Origin: Spirochaetaceae bacterium
GTDB taxonomy: Bacteria; Spirochaetota; Spirochaetia; SZUA-6; Bin103
NCBI GenBank assembly: GCA_026710565.1
Contig: JAPOQV010000397.1
Coordinates: forward strand, 1-6,514
DNA length: 6,514 nt
Direction of reading: 5' to 3'
How positions within the stretch are numbered: position 1 is the stretch's first letter; each line of letters opens with the position of its first letter. The notes beneath the pieces were generated by a model. The model was not told where the DNA came from. It searched no databases and saw only the letters and a program-made list of their open reading frames with translations. A program made the translations under genes and the position numbers. Shown here in pieces: positions 1-5,218 of the stretch.

Positions 1-255
1 ATGGTGCGCGGCGACCGCTACAAGCTCGTGCACTACCCGGGGCAGCCGTACGGGGAGCTGTACGACCTGCAGCGCGACCCGCACGAGGCGGACAACCGCT
101 TCGACGATCCCGACCTGGCACCGCAGCGCGAGCGGCTCACCCGCGCGCTGCTGGACCGCCTGATCGACGCCGAAGGGCCGCTGCACGGCGCATCACAGCG
201 CGGGCCGGCGTACTGGCGGCGCCAGTATCGGTTGCCGTTCGAGCCCAAGGCCTGA
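1..255 (+). CDS. Sulfatase, C-terminal fragment (5' end outside window)
   Basis: The last 84 residues of an arylsulfatase-type enzyme, which hydrolyses sulfate esters. The visible part is the conserved C-terminal subdomain: a basic RGDRYKLVHY strand, then GELYDLQRDPHEADN, the family's typical 'ELYDL..DP.E..N' signature, followed by a helix (residues about 40-58). The catalytic formylglycine Cys/Ser motif and metal ligands lie upstream and cannot be seen, so substrate and activity are unknown. The ATG at the first base is almost certainly an internal methionine, because sulfatases run to roughly 450-550 residues and this motif always sits near the end. The stop is at 253-255, four bases before the next gene, which implies co-transcription with the ABC ATPase. 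Family assignment is firm; a role in using sulfated carbohydrate is inferred. Confidence 0.88.
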   Translation: MVRGDRYKLVHYPGQPYGELYDLQRDPHEADNRFDDPDLAPQRERLTRALLDRLIDAEGPLHGASQRGPAYWRRQYRLPFEPKA

Positions 256-259
256 GGGG

Positions 260-1030
260 ATGCACGCGGTCGAACTGCAGTGGGTGACCTACACCTACCC
301 GGAGGGTGACGAGCCGGTGTTCACCGACGTGTCGATCCGGTTGCCGTCCGGCGTGGCCGCCTTCGTGGGCCAGAACGGAACCGGCAAGTCCACGCTGATG
401 CTGCTGGCCTCGGGCATCGCCCTGCCGGACGCCGGCACCGTGCTGCTGCAGGGCATCGACACCCGCGACCTGCGCGACCTCCACGAGCGGCAGCGCTTCG
501 TGTCGCTGATCCATCAGAACATGGAGTTCGAGACCGAGGAGCCGATCGGCGACCTGCTTGCCCAGGTCTACCTGAGCGGCTACCACGAGGAGCACTCGGA
601 GGAGTTCGTGCGCGAGCTGGTGCGCGTCTTCGAGCTGCAGGACGTGCTGCTGAAGCGCACGCAGGAGGTGAGCAAGGGCGAGCTGCAACGCACGCTGCTT
701 GCGTTCTGCCTGCTGTACGGGTCGCGGATGCTGATGATGGACGAGCCGGTGTTCGCGATGGAGGACCACCAGAAGCGCTCGGCGATGGGCTTCCTGTACG
801 AGTACGTGCGCGCCGAAGGGCTCACCTGGTACTACTCCGCGCACGAGCTCGACCTGTCGGAGCAATACTCCGATCACGTTGTGCTGTTCCGGCCGGACGG
901 GGACCCGCTGATCGGCCCCACGGTCGAGGTGCACACCCGTGAGCAGCTTGAGCGCGCCTACGACGCGCCCTACGACACGCTCAAGCGGCGTGAGGAGCTC
1001 TACCGGCAGACCCTGCCGGGCATGCGGTGA
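260..1030 (+). CDS. ABC transporter ATP-binding protein
   Basis: A 256-residue cytoplasmic ATPase subunit that would power an ABC transporter. All core motifs are present in order: Walker A GQNGTGKST (residues 37-45), Q-loop Gln86, signature VSKGELQ (137-143), Walker B RMLMMDEP (156-163, catalytic Glu162), and H-loop His195 in YYSAHEL. The signature departs from LSGGQ and the D-loop reads AMED instead of the usual SALD, so it is a divergent member, though it should bind and hydrolyse ATP. A helical tail of about 35 residues follows the core (HTREQLERAY...). The ATG sits 4 nt after the sulfatase stop, and a GAGGGG lies directly against it, closer than ideal, so re-initiation after the upstream gene is likely. 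No permease or binding protein adjoins it in the window, so the cargo is unknown. Its stop overlaps the start of the PHP gene. Confidence 0.93.
   Translation: MHAVELQWVTYTYPEGDEPVFTDVSIRLPSGVAAFVGQNGTGKSTLMLLASGIALPDAGTVLLQGIDTRDLRDLHERQRFVSLIHQNMEFETEEPIGDLLAQVYLSGYHEEHSEEFVRELVRVFELQDVLLKRTQEVSKGELQRTLLAFCLLYGSRMLMMDEPVFAMEDHQKRSAMGFLYEYVRAEGLTWYYSAHELDLSEQYSDHVVLFRPDGDPLIGPTVEVHTREQLERAYDAPYDTLKRREELYRQTLPGMR
1003..1019 (+). promoter_or_regulatory. Hairpin just upstream of the PHP gene start
   Basis: CCGGCAG and CTGCCGG form a perfect 7-bp stem around a 3-nt ACC loop, inside the last codons of the ABC ATPase gene and ending 7 nt before the GTG at 1027. It covers the place where a ribosome binding site for the next gene would lie, and no clear Shine-Dalgarno is seen there. 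This fits translation of the PHP gene depending on ribosomes finishing the ATPase gene. The structure is seen; the role is inferred, and GC-rich coding DNA can give such stems by chance. Confidence 0.3.
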
Positions 1031-1842
1031 AGCTCTACGACCAGCACCTGCACTCCCGGCACTCCGTCGACTCCAATGCTGATCCGGTGGCCAACTGCGA
1101 GCAGGCCGTGGCCGCCGGATTGACCGGCCTGACCTTCACCGAGCACTACGACATGCACCCCCGCGACCGGGACCGGTGCCGGTGGGACTACAACGCCATC
1201 GCCGCCACCATCGACGGGCTGCGCAGGCGCTTCTCACCGCCGCTGTGGGTCGGGTTCGGCATCGAGGTGGACTACCAGCCGGAGATGATCGATCAGACGC
1301 TGGACTACCTCGACCGGCACCCGTTCGACCTGGTGCTGCTGAGCGTGCACTGGTTCTCCGGCCGCACGCCCAGGGAGTGGCGGGAGATCGGCGCCGAGGC
1401 GATGCGGCGCGCCTGCCTGGCGACGCTGCGCCGTGCGGCCGAGCTCTGCCGGGAGCTGGCGGCCGGCGGGAGCCGCCCCTTCGACGTCCTGGGCCACTTC
1501 GACTACGTCAAGCGCTTCCTGCGGCGCGACTGGGACATCGCGATGGGCGCGATCGAGCCGGCGGTGCTCGATCCCATCCTGCAGGCGCTGATCGACGCCG
1601 GCGTGGTGCCGGAGATCAACACCGCGGGGATGCGGCGGCCGGAGGCCGAGGCATACCCGTCGTGGTCGATCCTGCAGCGCTACCGGGAGCTCGGCGGCCG
1701 CGCCGTGAGCATCGGCAGCGACGCCCACCACAGCCGCGACATCGGCGCCCGATTCGGCGAGGTCGCTGAGCAGCTCCAGGCCATCGGCTTCGAAGGCGAG
1801 GCGGTGTTCCGCGAGCGGGTGCGCAGCATCGTTCCGTGGTGA
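1027..1842 (+). CDS. PHP-domain phosphoesterase, histidinol-phosphatase-like
   Basis: A 271-residue PHP-fold metal-dependent phosphoesterase, closest in motif pattern to HisJ/HisK-type histidinol phosphatases, which release phosphate from histidinol phosphate in histidine synthesis. The metal-binding set looks complete: DQHLH (Asp5, His7, His9), TEHYD (Glu39, His40), GIEVDY (Glu80), LSVHW (His108), LGHFDYVKR (His157) and SIGSDAHH (Asp232, His234). EINTAG (196-201) is also typical of this group. The length fits the family. The start is GTG, sharing GTGA with the ATPase stop, a mark of translational coupling. No other histidine genes are visible, and the partners are a sulfatase and an ABC ATPase, so the real substrate may be a different phosphomonoester. 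The fold and metal chemistry are well supported; histidinol phosphate as substrate is only the family default. Confidence 0.88.
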   Translation: MKLYDQHLHSRHSVDSNADPVANCEQAVAAGLTGLTFTEHYDMHPRDRDRCRWDYNAIAATIDGLRRRFSPPLWVGFGIEVDYQPEMIDQTLDYLDRHPFDLVLLSVHWFSGRTPREWREIGAEAMRRACLATLRRAAELCRELAAGGSRPFDVLGHFDYVKRFLRRDWDIAMGAIEPAVLDPILQALIDAGVVPEINTAGMRRPEAEAYPSWSILQRYRELGGRAVSIGSDAHHSRDIGARFGEVAEQLQAIGFEGEAVFRERVRSIVPW

Positions 1843-1871
1843 GTGCCCTGGGGCTGCCGCGGCTCCCGCGT

Positions 1872-1887
1872 ACTTCGGCGCCGAAGT
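1872..1887. repeat. 16-bp perfect palindrome between convergent genes
   Basis: ACTTCGGCGCCGAAGT reads the same on both strands. It fills the gap between the PHP gene stop (1842) and the vapC stop (1890), which face each other. It could fold as a 6-bp stem with a GCGC loop on either transcript, so a weak two-way terminator is possible, but neither side has a T-tract. It might instead be a protein-binding site or a cruciform. The palindrome is certain; its role is not known. Confidence 0.5.
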
Positions 1888-1889
1888 GA

Positions 1890-2327
1890 CTACTCCTGCA
1901 AGGGATTGTGCGTCTTGAGGGACGGGAATCGCGAGAAGTCGCGATCGGCGGTGTAGAGCGGGTCGACGCCGTGCTCCTGGCAGATCGCGGCGATGCGCGC
2001 GTCGTGCACCCGCGGGCCGACGGCTTTGCCACCTTCCAGCAGAGCTCGCAGAGTGCTCCAGGAGCGCCCCCCTTGCTCACCGATCAGCCGGAGCGTCGGC
2101 GACTCCAGCCAGTTGTCGACCTGCTGCAGCGCGTCATCCATCGCGGAGGGGGGATCGGACACGCGTGGATGCGTGGCGATGGCGACGAACTCGTGCACAC
2201 AGGACCAGGGAATCGCCCATGTGCCGATCCCGGTGAAGAGGCGGTCGATGACCAGATCGGCCTGCTCGTGAAACGGCGAGTCCCCGCGGTGTGCGTAAAC
2301 GAGAATGTTGGTGTCGACCGCGATCAT
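1890..2327 (-). CDS. vapC: PIN-domain ribonuclease toxin, VapC family
   Basis: A 145-residue PIN-domain protein, the usual VapC length. VapC toxins are Mg2+-dependent endoribonucleases that cut tRNA or rRNA and arrest growth when their antitoxin is degraded. The four acidic active-site positions are visible: Asp5 in AVDTNILVYAH, Glu46 in CVHEFV, Asp109 in RVHDARIAAIC, and Asp128 in LYTADRDF. The gene thus looks catalytically intact. The ATG overlaps the antitoxin TGA (ATGA, 2324-2327), and an AGGGA about 8 nt upstream, inside the antitoxin gene, can serve as its ribosome binding site. The order antitoxin-toxin and the overlap are classic for VapBC. The target RNA cannot be read from sequence. 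Confidence 0.9.
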   Translation of the reverse strand: MIAVDTNILVYAHRGDSPFHEQADLVIDRLFTGIGTWAIPWSCVHEFVAIATHPRVSDPPSAMDDALQQVDNWLESPTLRLIGEQGGRSWSTLRALLEGGKAVGPRVHDARIAAICQEHGVDPLYTADRDFSRFPSLKTHNPLQE

Positions 2328-2569
2328 CCGCCGTGTCCCTCATACGCGAGCGACCGGATGGTTTCCCAGTTGCCGGCGCTCACGCCCGGCTGCAAGCCAT
2401 TGCCCGCGACCGTGTGACGCCGGTACGAGACACGCGCCGGGTTGCGGGCATCATGCACGACCGCGTGGAGGCCGGTCGCTACCAGCTCCTTGAGCGTCGT
2501 GCCGCGCGCGGCCGCCACGTCCTTTGCTTCCTTCAGGAGCGCGTCGGGAATCTCTATGGTCGTCTTCAT
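2324..2569 (-). CDS. vapB: Ribbon-helix-helix type antitoxin, VapB family
   Basis: An 81-residue antitoxin partner of the PIN toxin. The N-terminus MKTTIEIPDALLKEAK is a typical ribbon-helix-helix DNA-binding strand and helix, and RGTTLKELVATGL (22-34) is the second helix. The C-terminal part, ending WETIRSLAYEGHGG, carries the conserved Trp and 'Y-E-G' tail seen in this antitoxin group, which would wrap the toxin and block its active site. I chose the ATG at 2569 because it gives the canonical RHH start. A second in-frame ATG at 2581 would add four residues (MVTH). An inverted repeat straddles both starts and is a good candidate for self-repression. There is no clear Shine-Dalgarno for either start, so translation could be nearly leaderless. 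Family call firm; exact start less so. Confidence 0.85.
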   Translation of the reverse strand: MKTTIEIPDALLKEAKDVAAARGTTLKELVATGLHAVVHDARNPARVSYRRHTVAGNGLQPGVSAGNWETIRSLAYEGHGG

Positions 2570-2583
2570 ATGGGTAACCATAT
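2568..2583 (-). promoter_or_regulatory. Candidate VapB operator: ATATGG-N4-CCATAT
   Basis: Two perfect 6-bp half-sites, ATATGG and CCATAT, are separated by GTAA. The repeat overlaps the antitoxin start codon and the alternative start at 2581. VapB-type ribbon-helix-helix proteins commonly bind such inverted repeats at their own promoter, tuned by toxin:antitoxin ratio. The AT-rich block also stands out from the GC-rich surroundings. The repeat is directly seen; the operator role is inferred from position and family. Confidence 0.5.
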
Positions 2584-2875
2584 TCAAGCACCCGTTCGTA
2601 TGCCAGCACCTGCGAAGGCAGGCCGCACGACCCGTCAGATCGAGGCAAGCTGCAAGACGTCGAAACGTTCGGCCGTGACGCGTCCCTTGGTGGCGAACAG
2701 GCCGACCCGGTCGTGGCGCGGGCTGGACGGGTAGGCGCGCCACCTTCCAGACCAGCGGATCGTGGAAGAAGGTTCCGGGAAATCCGTTTTCCCCACACCC
2801 CGCCGGAGGATCGACGGCAAGCGGCCCAACCGGATCCTTGGTCCAGGTCGGCCACGTGCGCGCATCGTGGCGCGG
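2584..2875. other. Non-coding or degraded stretch between vapB and the SIS gene
   Basis: About 290 bases between divergent genes with no convincing intact gene. Open frames exist on both strands but lack recognisable domains. On the minus strand one frame ends at 2635 with a residue run (GLFATKGRVTAERFDVLQL) that reads more like real protein than the other frames, preceded in a different frame by DPLVWKVARLPVQPAP. Together these hint at a frameshifted remnant of a small gene that I cannot identify. At 2777-2793, GGGAAA and TTTCCC form a 6-bp stem with a 5-nt loop, of unknown meaning. Base composition at 2580-2680 is a little less GC-rich than in the flanking genes. Confidence 0.35.
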
Positions 2876-2905
2876 TTGCCGCCGGCACGCCAGACCCCCT
2901 AGAGT
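2876..2905 (+). promoter_or_regulatory. Candidate promoter for the SIS-domain gene
   Basis: TTGCCG (2876-2881) and TAGAGT (2900-2905) are spaced by 18 nt and match the sigma-70 -35 and -10 boxes at 4 of 6 positions each. They lie just ahead of the ribosome binding site at 2911. The same TTGCCG hexamer appears upstream of the HAD gene with a better -10. Weak evidence on its own. Confidence 0.35.
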
Positions 2906-2910
2906 GCGGC

Positions 2911-2918
2911 GGAGGAAC
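2911..2918 (+). promoter_or_regulatory. Strong ribosome binding site that fixes the SIS gene start
   Basis: GGAGGAAC lies with 6 nt between GGAGG and the ATG at 2922. It settles the start against the longer reading frame, which is open from 2838 but has only low-complexity Arg-rich sequence before this point. Confidence 0.75.
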
Positions 2919-2921
2919 GGC

Positions 2922-4154
2922 ATGGAGCACGAGCCCGAGCACACCTGGGGCCACACGATCGCGTTCTGCGACCAGTACTACCAGCGCGCCTGCGATCTGC
3001 TGCGGACCACCCTCGACGAGGTGCCGACCTGGACGGCGGTCGCCGACCTGGCGGTGCGGACGATCCGCGCCGGCGGCACCGTGCACGCCAACATCACCAC
3101 CGGCCACATGCCGACCACGGAGCTTGAGAACGAGCGCGAGGGCAACCCGGCGCCGTTCGCGTTCCAGGGTCCCGACCACCACACGCCCGAGCAGTACGCG
3201 CAGATGCGCGCCGGCGACCTGCTGCTGACCAACTGCGTGACGCCGGCGGTTCGAGAAGTGCGCGACCGCGGGGTGCACGTCATCGTCTTCACCACCGCCT
3301 ACGTCAACTCGGGCGCGGCTCCCGGCTGGCTGACCGACAATCCCGGCGGGCTGATGCCCGCGGACGTGGCCGACCAGGTGATCGACACCCACATCCCATG
3401 GGAGCAGGGGCTGGTCGACGTCCCGCAGGTGCCGGAGATGAAGGTCTTTCCCGGCTCCTCGAACGTGAGCTGCGCCATCCACTGGTGTCTGACCGCGGAG
3501 GTGATGCAGGCGCTCGGCACGGGGGGCTCGCCCGACGGATCGAAGGCGCGCGCGTACCTCACCGTTCTGCTGGAGCGGCTCGGCGAGGTGAACCGCCGCC
3601 ACCGCCAGGCGATCGGCGAGGAAGCGGTGGAGCTGGCCCGGCGGGTGATCTCAGGCGGCCACGTCGACGTCAACGGCAGCAACGAAGGGGGGCGGGCAGA
3701 CGCGAACACCGTGGCCCAGGGCCTGATGCTGACCTGCGCTCATCCGCCGCGGCCAGCCTCCGAGGGCGGCGATACTGACACTCTGATCATCACCGCCGTG
3801 AGCGCCGACCATCCGCAGGAGGTCGCCTGGACGGAGGAGGCTCGGGCGAACGGCACCCGCGTGGTGACCGTCGGCATGGAGACCTCGCCGCGCATGCAGG
3901 AGCTGAGCGACCGCTACCTGGGCAACGCCTGCGACGAGGCAGGCGGCGTGGTCGAGGTGGCCGGCTGCTCCGAGCCGATCTGCCCGGCCAGCGGCATCAT
4001 CGACAACGTGCTCACGCAGATGCTGCTGTCACAGATGACCGACGAGATGTGCCGCCGCGGCGCGGTGCCGTACTTCTACATGGGCCTCTACCGCCTGGGC
4101 GGACGCGAGTACAACACGGTGATGAAGCCCCATTTCGACGCGCGCGGCTACTGA
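2922..4154 (+). CDS. Double SIS-domain protein, sugar isomerase-like
   Basis: A 410-residue cytoplasmic protein with two SIS-like (sugar isomerase) halves, a fold that binds phosphosugars. In the first half, an N-terminal helix (about 12-31) is followed by IRAGGTVHANITTGHMP (48-64), then RAGDLLLTNCVTPAVREVRDRG (96-117) and VHVIVFTTAYV, matching the 'GD-strand, helix, rG-strand' SIS pattern. FPGSSNVSCAIHWCLTAEVM (176-195) resembles the family's Ser-rich substrate segment and long helix. The second half repeats the pattern: VISGGHVDVNGSNEGG (242-257), DTLIITAVSADHPQEVAWTEEARANGTRVVTVG (286-318) and a final helix at 360-379. The conserved-looking C-terminus (PYFYMGLYRLGG) is unexplained. Metagenomic relatives are usually labelled 'sugar isomerase domain-containing'; the reaction is unknown. 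The neighbouring sulfatase and solute-binding protein fit a role in sugar metabolism, which is inference. Confidence 0.75.
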   Translation: MEHEPEHTWGHTIAFCDQYYQRACDLLRTTLDEVPTWTAVADLAVRTIRAGGTVHANITTGHMPTTELENEREGNPAPFAFQGPDHHTPEQYAQMRAGDLLLTNCVTPAVREVRDRGVHVIVFTTAYVNSGAAPGWLTDNPGGLMPADVADQVIDTHIPWEQGLVDVPQVPEMKVFPGSSNVSCAIHWCLTAEVMQALGTGGSPDGSKARAYLTVLLERLGEVNRRHRQAIGEEAVELARRVISGGHVDVNGSNEGGRADANTVAQGLMLTCAHPPRPASEGGDTDTLIITAVSADHPQEVAWTEEARANGTRVVTVGMETSPRMQELSDRYLGNACDEAGGVVEVAGCSEPICPASGIIDNVLTQMLLSQMTDEMCRRGAVPYFYMGLYRLGGREYNTVMKPHFDARGY

Positions 4155-4156
4155 GG

Positions 4157-4184
4157 TTGCCGGCTGCCCGGGCGCTGCTATCAT
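4157..4184 (+). promoter_or_regulatory. Candidate sigma-70 promoter for the HAD gene
   Basis: TTGCCG (4157-4162) and TATCAT (4179-4184) have a 16-nt spacer. The -10 matches 5 of 6 consensus positions and is preceded by TGC, an extended -10-like context. Transcription would begin near 4190, leaving a leader of only about 15 nt that contains the GAGGGGG ribosome binding site. An 8-bp palindrome GCCCGGGC (4166-4173) lies in the spacer. It suggests the HAD gene is transcribed apart from the SIS gene. Confidence 0.45.
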
Positions 4185-4206
4185 CCGAGCGAGGGGGTAC
4201 GTGGGA

Positions 4207-4803
4207 ATGGCAGACGACGACACACCTGCAACGGTCATCTTCCTCGACATCGATGGCGTTCTGCAGCCCCCGTCGAAGCAGGCACGGTTCAAGCATGATG
4301 TGGAGGAGTTGCGACGCTCTCTGGCTGGCAAGTTCGACGATGCAAACTATCTGAGCATGGACAAATACGACCTTGGGGCGGTCTACTACGACTGGGACAG
4401 CGAAGCGGTTGAACGGCTGCGCGCGCTGTGCACGGACTTCGACGCGCATATCGTGGTCAGCTCGGATTGGCGCAGAAGCAAGTCCGTGGGCCAGCTCCAG
4501 GCGTTGTTTCGCGTACACGGCCTGCATGGGTACGTGACCGACGCGACGAAGGAGATCGACGGCCCGCCGCACTACCGGGCGGGAGAGGTCAAGGAGTACC
4601 TGGACTCACATCCGGAAATCGATCGCTTCGTGATCATCGACGATGGCTATGGCCACGAGTTCGATGAACTGTTTCCCGAGCAATTCGTACATACCGGATA
4701 CCGCCTGGAGGCCCACGATGAGCAGCGGGCGCGGCAGATTCTATCCGGCGTACCGGCACAGCCGAACCGGCCTTGGCCGCCCGCTCCAGCAGGGTGGCGC
4801 TGA
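4207..4803 (+). CDS. HAD-fold phosphatase-like protein (Swiss Army Knife RNA-repair HAD type)
   Basis: A 198-residue HAD-superfamily protein. Motif I is IFLDIDGVLQ (nucleophile Asp14, acid Asp16). Motif II is IVVSSDWR (Ser85/Ser86). A basic segment YRAGEVKEYL (123-132) supplies the motif III Arg/Lys, and motif IV is FVIIDDGY (Asp145/Asp146). The SSxWR pattern, the 'R..E...YL' helix and the VHTGYRL end (161-167) are like the HAD domain of 'Swiss Army Knife' RNA-repair proteins, which remove phosphate from nucleic acid or nucleotide ends; here it stands alone. The ATG at 4207 is preferred: GAGGGGG (4191-4197) is 9 nt away, but only 3 nt from the in-frame GTG at 4201. The Pro-rich tail after residue 180 has no family look. 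Phosphatase activity is likely; the substrate is not known. Confidence 0.8.
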   Translation: MADDDTPATVIFLDIDGVLQPPSKQARFKHDVEELRRSLAGKFDDANYLSMDKYDLGAVYYDWDSEAVERLRALCTDFDAHIVVSSDWRRSKSVGQLQALFRVHGLHGYVTDATKEIDGPPHYRAGEVKEYLDSHPEIDRFVIIDDGYGHEFDELFPEQFVHTGYRLEAHDEQRARQILSGVPAQPNRPWPPAPAGWR

Positions 4804-4859
4804 GGGTGACGGCGTCGTCAGGCGCGGCGATGGCGGCCTCGTTTCGCTGAGGAACCCCG

Positions 4860-5160
4860 ATGACCAGACGCAGACTGCCCATCGGCATCCAGACCTTCCG
4901 CGAGGTGCGGGAGGAGGGTTGCTACTACGTGGACAAGACGCCCTACATCGCACGGCTGCTTGCCAGGGGCAAGCACTACTTCCTGTCGCGGCCGGGGCGG
5001 TTCGGCAAGAGCCTGTTCCTGGACACGCTGAAGGAGCTAACGCAGCGGTCAACGCGTCGTGGTCCTTGTCGACGAACATGACAAGCCGATCCACCTGATC
5101 GGCGTGGAGTTCAGCCTCCGGACCCGCAATGTCACCGCATTCGAGGTGGCGGACGGCTGA
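4860..5160 (+). pseudogene. Collapsed AAA-ATPase-like / PD-(D/E)XK nuclease family gene
   Basis: A remnant of the large family whose intact members (about 500-600 residues) have an N-terminal AAA-ATPase-like domain and a C-terminal PD-(D/E)XK nuclease domain. Three pieces survive. Piece one (4860-5037) carries [29 protein letters not shown] and the Walker [22 protein letters not shown]. Piece two, in the next frame (5041-5091), reads [17 protein letters not shown], the Walker B segment, which normally lies some 60-70 residues later. Piece three (5092-5160, same frame as piece two) reads HLIGVEFSLRTRNVTAFEVADG, the family's usual C-terminal end, and stops at 5158. So one deletion with frameshift lies near 5038 and a second, removing most of the protein including the nuclease core, lies near 5091. 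Read in the first frame, it stops at 5081 as a 73-residue peptide. The start has a GAGGAA 5 nt upstream. No function is expected. Confidence 0.8.
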
Positions 5161-5218
5161 CCCGTCCTATCAGACCGGTCAACTTCGCTACGAGCCGGAG
5201 CTGACTGCCAGTCCTCTG

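Noticed and set aside
1..3. ATG at the first base as the true start of a small 84-residue gene
   Set aside because: The sequence is the conserved C-terminal end of sulfatases; the methionine is internal and the gene begins before the window.
137..934. Minus-strand 265-residue open frame opposite the ABC ATPase
   Set aside because: It is the mirror of a gene with every ABC motif in place; its His/Leu/Gln/Arg-rich composition is typical of a shadow frame.
1234..1731. Minus-strand open frame inside the PHP gene
   Set aside because: The plus-strand gene has a complete set of PHP metal ligands; the antisense frame has no recognisable feature.
1872..1887. Palindrome as a standard intrinsic terminator for the PHP gene or vapC
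   Set aside because: The stem is short, the loop would be GCGC, and no run of T follows in either direction; listed as a palindrome of unknown role.
1890..2583. vapBC as part of a mobile element
   Set aside because: I found no transposase, integrase, terminal inverted repeats or target duplication around it, so horizontal gain is possible but unsupported here.
2777..2793. GGGAAA / TTTCCC stem as a terminator
   Set aside because: Only 6 bp, no T-tract on either strand and not placed after a credible gene.
2451..3602. Long minus-strand open frame opposite the SIS gene and through vapB
   Set aside because: It has no domain pattern, is rich in Arg, His, Gly and Val as expected of antisense frames in GC-rich DNA, and conflicts with the well-supported SIS gene and vapB frames.
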